A DNA stretch of 22,022 bases from JBBKXP01 sp038251315 (GCA_038251315.1 JBBSBK010000060.1:1-22022), one strand, 5' to 3'; positions 9,087 through 16,113 are shown, numbered from the stretch's first letter. Program-made: numbers and translations. The notes: generated by a model not told the origin, from the letters alone.

Positions 9087-9123
9087 AAAAGGGGCGCGAA
9101 CCTTGCGGACCGCGCCCCCCTTT
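9087..9123 (-). terminator. Hairpin between aapJ and aapQ (partial terminator / mRNA stabiliser)
   Basis: On the minus strand, 7 nt behind the aapJ stop, GGGGCGCG (9118-9111) pairs with CGCGCCCC (9098-9091) and is followed by TTTT. The 12-nt loop can form two further C-G pairs capped by GCAA, a GNRA tetraloop. The stem is very stable and the T run short. This suits partial termination, or a 3' stabiliser that raises binding-protein expression over the permeases. Confidence 0.75.
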
Positions 9124-9129
9124 GTCAGA

Positions 9130-10149
9130 TCAACGGAACGGCGGCGTGTAAAGAAGCCCGCCTTCGGTCCACTGCGCGTTCAGACCGCGCGCCAGACCAA
9201 TAGGGGTATTCTCGCCGATGTTCTTTTCAAAGATTTCGCCGTAGTTGCCACCGGCCGAAATCGCGTTGACGGCCCAGTCCTTGCTCAGCCCCATCATCGC
9301 GCCCAGTTCGCCCTCGGTGCCGAGGAGCCGGTTCACTTCGGGGTTGTTGGTCGGTGCAGCGGCCAGTTCGGCGACGTTCGCCGAGGTGATGTCGAACTCT
9401 TCGGCAGCGATGAGCGCGTTCAGCGTCCACATCACGATATCACCCCAATCGTTGTCGCCGTGGCGGACCAGCGGGCCCAGCGGCTCTTTCGAGATGATTT
9501 CCGGCAGCACCACGTGATCGCCAGGGGCCTCGAACGTGGCGCGGGTGGCGGCAAGGCCGGATGCGTCAGTCGTGTAGGCGTCACAGGCACCTGCCAGATA
9601 CTGCTGTTGGCCTTCGGCGTTGGTCTGGATCGGCACCGGCTGATAGGTGATGTTGTTGGCGCGGAAATAGTCGGCCAGGTTCAGCTCGGTCGTGGTGCCG
9701 GTCTGGATGCAAACGGTCGCGCCGTCCAGATCCTTGGCCGAAGACACGCCCAGTGCGGTCGGTACCAGAAAGCCCTGACCGTCGGAATAGTTGACGCCGG
9801 CGAAATCGAACTTGAGTTCGGTGTCGCGGCTGAAGGTCCAGGTGGTGTTCCGGGCCAGCATGTCGATCTCGCCCGATGACAGGGCGGTAAAGCGGGTCTC
9901 ACCGGTGGTCGGGACGAATTCGACCTTGGTCGGATCGCCGAAGATTGCGGCGGCGACAGCGCGACACACGGCCACGTCGAAACCTTCCCAGACGCCATTG
10001 GCGTCGGGAGCGGCAAAGCCCGCCAGACCGGTCGTCACGCCACAGTTCAGCACGCCACGCGCCTTGACGTCGTCAAGGGTGTTTGCGGCGGCGGCACCGG
10101 CGGCCAGACCTGCGATGGTCAACGCGCCGAAAAATACGGATGTTTTCAT
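9130..10149 (-). CDS. aapJ: Periplasmic polar amino-acid binding protein
   Basis: The 339-residue solute receptor of the importer (AapJ/BztA type, general L-amino acids or Glu/Gln/Asp/Asn). A Sec signal peptide (MKTSVFFGALTIAGLAAGAAAA) ends near residue 22, with no lipobox cysteine, so the protein should be soluble in the periplasm. The mature part shows the family segments RGVLNCGVTTG, GFDVAVCRAVAAA, TATVCIQTG-like and AGACDAYTTD. Cysteines sit at the family positions and could form disulfides. The C-terminal ITENTPIG-like segment reads NIGENTPIGLARG. GAGG precedes the ATG by about 5 nt. It is the first gene of the operon; substrate preference cannot be read from sequence. Confidence 0.95.
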   Translation of the reverse strand: MKTSVFFGALTIAGLAAGAAAANTLDDVKARGVLNCGVTTGLAGFAAPDANGVWEGFDVAVCRAVAAAIFGDPTKVEFVPTTGETRFTALSSGEIDMLARNTTWTFSRDTELKFDFAGVNYSDGQGFLVPTALGVSSAKDLDGATVCIQTGTTTELNLADYFRANNITYQPVPIQTNAEGQQQYLAGACDAYTTDASGLAATRATFEAPGDHVVLPEIISKEPLGPLVRHGDNDWGDIVMWTLNALIAAEEFDITSANVAELAAAPTNNPEVNRLLGTEGELGAMMGLSKDWAVNAISAGGNYGEIFEKNIGENTPIGLARGLNAQWTEGGLLYTPPFR

Positions 10150-10372
10150 TCTTACCTCTTCCTGAGTGTGTCCCCGCCAATTTCTTGTCGGGGCAGCTTA
10201 TTCTTGTCCGTCACGTTGGACGGGGACGATACGCGAAGGGTTAGTAGCCCCCCGACGCGACAAGAGTGGGCGGATTCATCATGCAAGGTCAAGGGGCGCG
10301 TCACGAAAACCGATGGTCAATCGCGGGTCAATCGACTGTCGGTACGGGAATGTGCAGGCGAATGTCCTGAAG
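10150..10372. promoter_or_regulatory. aapJ upstream region with repeated TTGACC-type motifs
   Basis: The 223 nt between aapJ and the ATP12-family gene should hold the aapJ promoter. On the minus strand TTGACC occurs three times (10292-10287, 10320-10315, 10331-10326). The last two belong to a 9-bp direct repeat, GGTCAATCG on the + strand (10315-10323 and 10326-10334), spaced 11 bp, about one helical turn. A small stem CCGTC / GACGG (10208-10212, 10219-10223) lies in the presumed leader. No convincing -10 box was found, and no terminator for the upstream operon is obvious. Confidence 0.4.
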
Positions 10373-11086
10373 TCACCCTCGTTTGACCAAATCGAAAAAG
10401 CGCCACGCGGTCAGGAAGGCCTGCTTTTTGAGCGTGGCGTTGGCCGAGGCCTCGTCATCTTTACCCCAGATCGCGGCCTGCCAGTCTTCGTCGACCCGCG
10501 ATGCCCGCCAGCCGGTTTCGGCGTCAATACGGCGCGACGCCACTGCAAATCCGATAATCAGCGACCCTGAAAGGCTGACCATGTCATTAAACCCGGCCAG
10601 CGCGAAATGATCAAAGGCATGAACCCGGTCGTGTAATCGTTCGAGGCTGGCAACAGGTTGCGCCACCGGCATCACGCCCGTCGTCACGTGCAACGGGGCA
10701 TCCAGCGCCTGCGTCGCCCAGACCAGCAGCGGATTCCAGGCGGCATTCTGCGCCGCCATCAGCCCGTCCGGCCCCCCTGCCCGATAACACAGCAAATCGC
10801 TGCCGCCGTAATCGGCCAGCATATCGGCGACAGCGATCCTTTGCGGCGCAACCTTGTCGATGGCCGAATTGGCGGTGCGGGTTGCTGGCATCGTGTCCGG
10901 GTCGATCCTTCCCGACTGCGCATCCCATTCGGCAGCGATCCAAGTCGCCAGCCGTTGCGACGGCACCACCAGCGGTGACTTGAACGGTGTCATCAGGGTC
11001 CGGGTGTCAAGCAGCACCCCAAAGCCACCCGCCGTTTCGGTGACATGGGCCTTGGCCCAGAATCGCTTGGCCGTCCAGTCGCTCAT
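10373..11086 (-). CDS. ATP12-family F1-ATPase assembly chaperone
   Basis: A 237-residue homolog of mitochondrial ATP12 (ATPAF2), which in eukaryotes helps insert F1 alpha subunits. The bacterial members are typical of alphaproteobacteria. The N-terminal segment WTAKRFWAKAHVTE..GGFGVLLDTRTLMTPFK-like region and the AIDKVAPQR, GGSDLLCYRA and DRVHAFDHFALAGFNDM motifs fit the family. In bacteria the role is inferred from the eukaryotic protein. It overlaps the HAD gene by ATGA (11083-11086) and is the last gene of the run that starts at luxR or rarA. Confidence 0.9.
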   Translation of the reverse strand: MSDWTAKRFWAKAHVTETAGGFGVLLDTRTLMTPFKSPLVVPSQRLATWIAAEWDAQSGRIDPDTMPATRTANSAIDKVAPQRIAVADMLADYGGSDLLCYRAGGPDGLMAAQNAAWNPLLVWATQALDAPLHVTTGVMPVAQPVASLERLHDRVHAFDHFALAGFNDMVSLSGSLIIGFAVASRRIDAETGWRASRVDEDWQAAIWGKDDEASANATLKKQAFLTAWRFFDLVKRG

Positions 11087-11745
11087 CCCAGCACCCTGTC
11101 GATGGCGGCAGGCAGGTCGGCAAAACTGTCGATCAGGGCATCCGCGTTCAGGTCTGTCGGCAGGTGATACCCCCAGCCGACCCCGATTGTTTTCACCCCG
11201 GCAGCGCGGCCCATGTCGATGTCGTATGTTGTATCGCCCACCATCACGGCGTTGTCTGTAGACACGCCAGACTCTGCTAATGCCGCATGGATCATTGCCG
11301 GGTGCGGCTTGGACGGGTGCATGTCGGCCGTCTGCCGGCTGACGAAAAACCCCGTCAGATCGTGCCGTTCGATGATACGGTCCAACCCGCGCTGCGATTT
11401 CCCGGTAGCAATTGCCAGCTGCATGTCCGGCCGGGCGTGCAGTTGGCGCAACACGTCGAGCGCTCCCGGATAAAGCGGGCTGAGGTCTATCTGATCCGGC
11501 CCGTGCAAGGCGCTGAACGCATCCCTGTAGGCCTGCACCATCCGGCTGCGCCGGGGCGCGTCCGCGTCGGGCAGCAGGTGGGCAAACGCCTCGGCCAACG
11601 ACAGCCCGACGATGGACAGGATGACAGGACGCGCGGGAAGGACGATATTTTCGCTGGCATAAGATGCTGCCATCGCGCCGATGATTTCGGCCTGACTGTC
11701 GACCAGCGTGCCATCGACGTCGAAAATCACCAGCCGATCAGGCAT
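11083..11745 (-). CDS. HAD-family phosphatase, phosphoglycolate-phosphatase-like
   Basis: A 220-residue haloacid dehalogenase superfamily hydrolase. Motif I is FDVDGTLVDS with the nucleophile Asp9 and acid Asp11. An alpha-helical cap follows. Motif II lies near ATGKSQRG, with Lys in the usual area, and motif IV is VGDTTYDIDMGRAAG. It resembles Gph-type phosphatases, but these families vary in substrate, so no symbol is given. The start overlaps the rluC stop by 8 nt and the stop overlaps the ATP12-family start by 4 nt. No clear ribosome binding site is seen, which fits coupled translation. Confidence 0.9.
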   Translation of the reverse strand: MPDRLVIFDVDGTLVDSQAEIIGAMAASYASENIVLPARPVILSIVGLSLAEAFAHLLPDADAPRRSRMVQAYRDAFSALHGPDQIDLSPLYPGALDVLRQLHARPDMQLAIATGKSQRGLDRIIERHDLTGFFVSRQTADMHPSKPHPAMIHAALAESGVSTDNAVMVGDTTYDIDMGRAAGVKTIGVGWGYHLPTDLNADALIDSFADLPAAIDRVLG

Positions 11746-12793
11746 CAGGCATGTTGAACGGATCGACCGGGGCGTGTTTCACGTCCCAACCGACGAAATC
11801 CCACGTCCGCTGCATGTGTTCCGGCAAAGGTGCGGTCAGGTGCAGCATCGCCTTGGATACCGGGTGTTCGATGGTCAATGACCGCGCATGCAGGTGCATC
11901 TTGCGGCTGATATCGCCACCCATGCCCGCCCCCCATCCATCGCCAAGGTTTTCCTGGTCAGCCCCACCGTATTTGCCATCGCCAATAACCGGATGCCCGA
12001 TTTCCGCCATGTGGGCGCGCAACTGGTGCGTCCGCCCGGTGATCGGGACCAAGGCGACCCACGCCGCCCGCTGCGCGAGGTTGGTCAGCACGGCATAATC
12101 GGTAATCGCCCGCTTGGCGCCTTCGGTCTTGTCCACTTCGCCCGGATGCACCGCGCGCATCTTTTCGTTCTCGCCGCCCTTGCCGTGACCCGGCGCTTTG
12201 ATCAGCCCGTATTTAATCGTCCCGGCACGGGGATGCGGCACACCCGCGACGGCGGCCCAGTAAATCTTGCGGGTCTCGCGGTGGCGCATGTTCTCGGTCA
12301 GCGCAGCAGCAACCGCGCGGGTGCGGGCAAGGATCAGGACACCCGATGTGTCCTTGTCCAACCGATGCACCAGGCGCGGCTTTTCATCCATCCCGAATTT
12401 CAGCGCCTCTGCCAGCCCATCGACGTGCTTGGTGGTTTTCGATCCACCTTGGGTCGCTAACCCGGCGGGTTTGTTGATGACGATGATATGATCGTCGCGG
12501 AAGATCACGCAATCGCGGATCATCTTGGCATCTTCGGCGCTGATATGGCTGCGGGCCAAGGCGGCGGCGGCGTTCGATTCCTCTTCGGACGGCAACGGCG
12601 GAATGCGGACCTTTTGCCCCGGTTCCACCCGCGACGCAGGCTTGACCCGCCCGCCATCGACACGCAATTCGCCCTTGCGGCACATCTTTTCGATGCGGAT
12701 TTGGCTCAGGTGCGGGAACAGGCGGCGCAGATAGCGGTCAAGGCGCTGATCGCCCTCGTCAGCACCAACAACCCGTGTCTGAACACCACTCAT
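11738..12793 (-). CDS. rluC: RluC/RluD-family 23S rRNA pseudouridine synthase
   Basis: Isomerises uridine to pseudouridine in rRNA. The 351-residue form begins at ATG 12793 (MSGVQTRVVG), which overlaps the crcB stop as ATGA; a start 21 nt upstream (12814) is possible but lies inside crcB. An S4 RNA-binding domain covers about residues 17-62. The catalytic domain shows INKPAGLATQGG near 106-117 and the signature RLVHRLDKDTSG with catalytic Asp146. Members of this family in alphaproteobacteria are usually annotated RluC; assignment to RluC over RluD is not certain from sequence alone. Confidence 0.9.
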   Translation of the reverse strand: MSGVQTRVVGADEGDQRLDRYLRRLFPHLSQIRIEKMCRKGELRVDGGRVKPASRVEPGQKVRIPPLPSEEESNAAAALARSHISAEDAKMIRDCVIFRDDHIIVINKPAGLATQGGSKTTKHVDGLAEALKFGMDEKPRLVHRLDKDTSGVLILARTRAVAAALTENMRHRETRKIYWAAVAGVPHPRAGTIKYGLIKAPGHGKGGENEKMRAVHPGEVDKTEGAKRAITDYAVLTNLAQRAAWVALVPITGRTHQLRAHMAEIGHPVIGDGKYGGADQENLGDGWGAGMGGDISRKMHLHARSLTIEHPVSKAMLHLTAPLPEHMQRTWDFVGWDVKHAPVDPFNMPDA

Positions 12794-13149
12794 GCTATGC
12801 CCCTTGCCAGCCAAAGCCCGGCAAAACAGGCCAACAGCGACAGGCCGACTGATGCGGCGACATAGCTGCCCGCCGTGCCGATCCGGCCATCCTGCACCAA
12901 TCGCGCGGTGTCGAGCGAGAACGCGCTGAACGTGGTAAATCCACCCAGCACCCCGGTGATAAGAAACGGCGCGGCGGCCGACGGCCCCTTGGGGCCCAGC
13001 AAAAGCACCGCCAGCACGCCAATCACGAACGACCCCGCGACATTGACAGCCAGCGTGCCCAGCGGAAACGCCACGGCCAGCCCGACAAGATACCGCAGCG
13101 CGGCCCCGATGGCCCCGCCAAGGGCCACAAAAACAAGAGTGTTCATCAT
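12790..13149 (-). CDS. crcB: Fluoride channel CrcB/Fluc
   Basis: A 119-residue membrane protein of four helices, the usual size of a Fluc fluoride channel, which exports fluoride as an antiparallel dimer. Motifs: GGAIGAALRY at the N-terminus, TLAVNVAGSF with the conserved Asn, and GVLGGFTTFSAFSLDT, the TTFS Na+/F- pore region. ATG 13149 (or 13146) has AAGGGA about 5-8 nt upstream. The longer open frame to 13236 runs back into rarA and lacks family similarity. The gene lies 31 nt after rarA and overlaps rluC by ATGA. No fluoride riboswitch was recognised upstream. Confidence 0.93.
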   Translation of the reverse strand: MMNTLVFVALGGAIGAALRYLVGLAVAFPLGTLAVNVAGSFVIGVLAVLLLGPKGPSAAAPFLITGVLGGFTTFSAFSLDTARLVQDGRIGTAGSYVAASVGLSLLACFAGLWLARGIA

Positions 13150-13180
13150 CCGCGTCCCTTGGGCCTTAAGCCGCGCAGAG

Positions 13181-14509
13181 TCAATTCCGCCGCTTGTCGG
13201 TATCGCGCTTGGCACGCAGTGACGCAAAGTAATCAAGGCGCTTTTTCAACTCGCGTTCAAATCCGCGATCGACGGGAGTGTAATAGACGCCCCGTTTCAT
13301 CGCGTCGGGGAAATAGTTCTGCCCCGAAAATCCATCGGCCGAATCGTGGTCATAGGCATAGCCTGCGCCGTATCCCTGATCCTTCATCATCTTGGTCGGC
13401 GCATTCAGGATGTGTTTGGGCGGCGGTTCGCTGCCAGTCTGGCGCGCCCCGTCCATCGCCGCCTTGAACGCGACGTATCCGGCGTTGGATTTCGGGGCGA
13501 GCGCCAGATAGGTGACAGCCTGCGCGAGCGCCAACTCACCCTCGGGCGACCCAAGGCGTTCATAGGTCTCCCACGCCTGCACGCAAATCCCCTGCGCCTG
13601 CGGGTCGGCCAGCCCGATATCCTCGATCGCCATGCGGGTGATCCGGCGGGCAAGGTAGCGCGGGTCTTCGCCGCCGGTCAGCATCCGGGCGAACCAGTAT
13701 AGGGCCGCATCCGGGTCGGACCCGCGCACCGATTTATGCAGGGCGCTGATCAGGTTGAAATGCTCGTCGCCGGATTTGTCGTATTTGGCCGCGCGCTTCA
13801 TCAAACGGGTGGCAAGCGCGTCGCGGCCCAGTTTGCCGTCGGCCTTCCACGCGGCGATCTGCTCGATCAGGTTCAACAATGCGCGGCCATCGCCATCGGC
13901 CATGTCAAACAGTGCATCGCGGGCGTCAGTGTCCAGTGGCAGGGCGCGGCCCAGATCCTGTTCAGCACGTTGCGCAAGGCGTTCAAGGTCTTTGGGTTCA
14001 AGGCGCTTCAGCACCAAAACCTGGGCGCGTGACAACAGCGCCGCGTTCAATTCGAAACTGGGGTTTTCGGTTGTCGCCCCCACCAACAGGATCGTCCCAT
14101 CCTCCATATGCGGCAAGAACCCGTCCTGCTGCGCCTTGTTGAACCGGTGGATTTCATCGACGAACAGCAGCGTGCCCTTGCCATTCTGACGGCGTATCTT
14201 GGCGGCCTCGAACACCTTGCGCAGTTCCGGCACGCCAGTGAAAATCGCGCTGATCTGGATGAAGTGCAGATCGGTTTCGTCGGCCAGAAGGCGGGCGATG
14301 GTGGTCTTGCCCACCCCCGGCGGGCCCCACAGGATCAGCGACCCGAGCGACCCCGACGCCAGCATGATGCCCAAAGGCGCATCCGGTCCAAGCACCTGTT
14401 CCTGCCCGATCACCTCGGTCAAGGCTTTGGGGCGCAGACGATCGGCCAGCGGGCGCGGGGCGTTTAAGGCAGGTCCGGGCGTGGTATCAAACAGGTCGGG
14501 CATGGTCAC
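13181..14509 (-). CDS. rarA: Replication-associated recombination protein A (RarA/MgsA)
   Basis: A 442-residue clamp-loader-like AAA+ ATPase acting at stalled replication forks. Walker A GPPGVGKT is at residues 62-69 and Walker B LLFVDE at 114-119. Sensor 1 is in GATTENPSFELN (about 144-155), with Arg161 in LLSRAQVL. The C-terminal tetramerisation region carries the family segments DPDAALYWFARML, YLARRITRMAIEDIGLADP and GQNYFP. Length is normal. It begins 32 nt after the luxI stop with no terminator or strong ribosome binding site between, so co-transcription with the quorum-sensing genes is possible. Confidence 0.96.
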   Translation of the reverse strand: MTMPDLFDTTPGPALNAPRPLADRLRPKALTEVIGQEQVLGPDAPLGIMLASGSLGSLILWGPPGVGKTTIARLLADETDLHFIQISAIFTGVPELRKVFEAAKIRRQNGKGTLLFVDEIHRFNKAQQDGFLPHMEDGTILLVGATTENPSFELNAALLSRAQVLVLKRLEPKDLERLAQRAEQDLGRALPLDTDARDALFDMADGDGRALLNLIEQIAAWKADGKLGRDALATRLMKRAAKYDKSGDEHFNLISALHKSVRGSDPDAALYWFARMLTGGEDPRYLARRITRMAIEDIGLADPQAQGICVQAWETYERLGSPEGELALAQAVTYLALAPKSNAGYVAFKAAMDGARQTGSEPPPKHILNAPTKMMKDQGYGAGYAYDHDSADGFSGQNYFPDAMKRGVYYTPVDRGFERELKKRLDYFASLRAKRDTDKRRN

Positions 14510-14541
14510 TATCTAGGCCCGCCCGACCCGGTTTGAAAGGA

Positions 14542-15132
14542 TCAGTGCAACTGCGTCGAAAAGTCGATCCAGACCGACTGATAATCGATACCGCCCATGT
14601 TCATGTTGCGCCCGGCAGCGGCCATATCCAGCGAACAGCGCGCCGCCCAGCGATCCCAGTTGGTGGGCAGTAGGGCCAGCATCCGCCGGATCCCTTCCTC
14701 GCGCGACGTGCGCAGCATCTGCATCACCAGCCGCATACGGACGCGGTGGCGGATCCCGGCGGGGATGTCGTGGGCAACGAAACCGCGTGTCACCTCCCAC
14801 GTGCCGTCATCGACCGGAGCCGGACCATACAGCAGATCGTTCGGGATCGACTCAAGCAACCCGCGTTGCGCGTCGCGGATCATGTAGGTGTAGATGCCGC
14901 AGCGGGCCGTTGTCGGGGTCAGGCGGACACCCGCCAGAACCCGTCCCAGATCGTCATGCACGGCCAGCCAGCGCGATTGCGGCGTGTCGTACTGGTCGTA
15001 TTCCATGCCCATCGTTTCGGGCAGTTCCCAACGGTTGCGGACGATGAACGATTCGCGTCTGGCGCGAAGGATATTGGCGAAAAGCTCGCCATGATTGTGC
15101 ATATTGGCAAAAGACAAGGTCGTGGATTGCAT
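14542..15132 (-). CDS. LuxI-family acyl-homoserine lactone synthase
   Basis: A 196-residue autoinducer synthase that joins an acyl chain to S-adenosylmethionine and releases an acyl-homoserine lactone. The invariant LuxI residues appear in order: Arg25, Phe29 and Trp35 in ARRESFIVRNRW, Glu44 and Asp46 in MEYDQYD, Arg70 in LAGVRLTPTT, and Glu113 and Arg116 in WEVTRGFV. The C-terminal half (LLPTNWDRWAARCSLDM) is the variable acyl-binding part, so acyl length cannot be predicted. GGAG lies about 6 nt before the ATG. The luxR gene lies 60 nt upstream on the same strand, and rarA begins 32 nt downstream. Confidence 0.93.
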   Translation of the reverse strand: MQSTTLSFANMHNHGELFANILRARRESFIVRNRWELPETMGMEYDQYDTPQSRWLAVHDDLGRVLAGVRLTPTTARCGIYTYMIRDAQRGLLESIPNDLLYGPAPVDDGTWEVTRGFVAHDIPAGIRHRVRMRLVMQMLRTSREEGIRRMLALLPTNWDRWAARCSLDMAAAGRNMNMGGIDYQSVWIDFSTQLH

Positions 15133-15146
15133 CGCTATCTCCAGCT

Positions 15147-15168
15147 AGGGTTAGGGTCACACAACCCT
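15147..15168. promoter_or_regulatory. Inverted repeat in the luxR-luxI gap
   Basis: AGGGTT (15147-15152) and AACCCT (15163-15168) form a perfect 6-bp inverted repeat with a 10-bp spacer, 22 bp overall. It ends 14 nt before the luxI ATG. The length is near that of a 20-bp lux box, but the position is too close to the start codon for classical activation. It could be an operator or an mRNA hairpin next to the ribosome binding site. Confidence 0.4.
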
Positions 15169-15192
15169 GCCGGAGCCATCCAAGGGGGATGG

Positions 15193-15804
15193 TCAAAGCA
15201 GCCTGTAGTCCCTCGCACGCTGGATAGCCTCGGTGGTCGTCCGGGCCAGCAGATTGGTCCGGGCGGCCGAAAGGCGGGCTTTGAGGGCGCTTTCAGATAT
15301 GTTCAATCGTGCGGCGGCAGCTGCGTGACGATCCCCTTCGGCGATGCACCGCAGGGCTTCTATTTGGGCGTCGGTCAGGGATTTCGGCGGTTCGGTCAGG
15401 ACATGCAGACGACAAATGTGCTGACTGAATTCGGCGATTTCCGGGTCGGTAAATTCGCGGTCGGATCGACAGGCCGAGGCGATGGTGCGCGATTTGATCG
15501 GCCCGCAGGACACCGCCACACCGTAAACCATGCCAAACGTGGCGGCCTGGCCCAGGATGTTGAACGGGTCGGGAATATCAATCTCGCTCCACCTTGAGGT
15601 GCCGGAATGGCCAAACCCCCAAGCTATGATCGGGTCGCGCAGTGCATAGGCCTCCTCGGTATAGTGATCGGTCCAGCCTGGTGGATAGGTTTGGTGATGC
15701 AGCAGCGGCAGCGCAAAGCGGATGTGCAATGCGAAGAAAAAGCCGCCTGGCGCCAATTTAGCGAGGCGGTCCGTCTGCAAATCAATTCCTGACCTCAAGG
15801 ACAT
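15193..15804 (-). CDS. LuxR-family autoinducer-responsive transcription regulator
   Basis: A 203-residue regulator with an N-terminal autoinducer-binding domain and a C-terminal GerE-type helix-turn-helix (about residues 142-200, LTDAQIEAL...LNISESALKARL). The acyl-homoserine lactone contact residues are present with TraR spacing: Trp44, Tyr48, Asp57 and Trp72, matching TraR Trp57, Tyr61, Asp70 and Trp85. It is shorter than the usual ~240 residues, mostly at the N-terminus, and Gln replaces the usual Glu of the LTxxE motif. The ATG at 15804 has AAGGA only 1 nt upstream. An in-frame TTG at 15798 sits 7 nt after the same AAGGA and may be the true start. It forms a pair with the downstream luxI. 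Confidence 0.92.
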   Translation of the reverse strand: MSLRSGIDLQTDRLAKLAPGGFFFALHIRFALPLLHHQTYPPGWTDHYTEEAYALRDPIIAWGFGHSGTSRWSEIDIPDPFNILGQAATFGMVYGVAVSCGPIKSRTIASACRSDREFTDPEIAEFSQHICRLHVLTEPPKSLTDAQIEALRCIAEGDRHAAAAARLNISESALKARLSAARTNLLARTTTEAIQRARDYRLL

Positions 15805-15809
15805 ATCCT

Positions 15810-15838
15810 TTTAGACAAGTTGATTCTAACTAAGTCAA
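15810..15838 (-). promoter_or_regulatory. Candidate sigma-70-type promoter of luxR
   Basis: On the minus strand TTGACT (15838-15833) is followed after exactly 17 nt by TCTAAA (15815-15810). The match to the consensus is 5/6 for -35 and 4/6 for -10. Transcription would begin at about the ATG at 15804, giving a very short leader or a start at TTG 15798. The -35 box lies inside the right arm of the palindrome at 15817-15841. Confidence 0.5.
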
Positions 15839-15841
15839 CTT
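15817..15841. promoter_or_regulatory. Palindromic operator candidate between luxR and the divergent small ORF
   Basis: AAGTTGA (15817-15823) and TCAACTT (15835-15841) form a perfect 7-bp inverted repeat around an 11-bp spacer. It overlaps the candidate luxR -35 box and spacer. Its centre is about 44 bp upstream of a possible start site for the divergent ORF, close to the -42.5 position of class II LuxR-type sites. The sequence does not obviously match a known lux box, so the binding protein is unknown; the adjacent LuxR is the natural candidate. Confidence 0.5.
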
Positions 15842-15882
15842 TAGAGTGTGGGTTGTAGCGTAAGGTTTTTGGGGAAAATCAG

Positions 15883-16044
15883 ATGGATACGCCTGAACCC
15901 GATCTTTTGGCCCGATTGGCAGCGTTGGATGATTCTCAACGTCAAGCAATCATGTCATTTCTGGCACAGCCAGATGACCATGCATCGGCTGAAAAAGCTC
16001 GTAATACGACTGGCAAAGACGATTCGATTCGACCGAGCGAATAA
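15883..16044 (+). CDS. Small acidic hypothetical protein divergent from luxR
   Basis: An ORF of 53 codons, ATG to TAA, starting MDTPEPDLLARLAAL and ending SIRPSE. GGGGA lies 7 nt before the ATG. A strong bidirectional terminator follows 18 nt after the stop, so the ORF has the layout of a real gene. The protein is acidic (about 11 Asp/Glu against 6 Lys/Arg), with a likely amphipathic helix over residues 7-28 and a polar tail. Its codons are less G/C-ended than those of the neighbours. I recognise no family. A role tied to the LuxR/LuxI pair is inferred only from position and the shared palindrome. Confidence 0.5.
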   Translation: MDTPEPDLLARLAALDDSQRQAIMSFLAQPDDHASAEKARNTTGKDDSIRPSE

Positions 16045-16062
16045 GACGGCGCCCCGAAATGT

Positions 16063-16093
16063 AAAAAGCCCCGCTGTGATGGCGGGGCTTTTT
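16063..16093. terminator. Bidirectional rho-independent terminator
   Basis: AAAAAGCCCCGC (16063-16074), a 7-nt loop and GCGGGGCTTTTT (16082-16093) form a 12-bp perfect stem with A and T tracts on both sides. It can end the ribosomal cluster after rplQ on the minus strand (21 nt after its stop) and the small ORF on the plus strand. Confidence 0.9.
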
Positions 16094-16113
16094 AATCTTA
16101 ACCATTTTTTAAC

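Noticed and set aside
13021..13180. Possible fluoride riboswitch upstream of crcB
   Set aside because: The 31-nt gap behind rarA is too short and shows no pseudoknot-like pattern.
13150..13236. Longer N-terminus for CrcB
   Set aside because: The extra 29 codons overlap rarA, lack membrane character, and the internal ATG at 13149 has a proper ribosome binding site and the family N-terminus.
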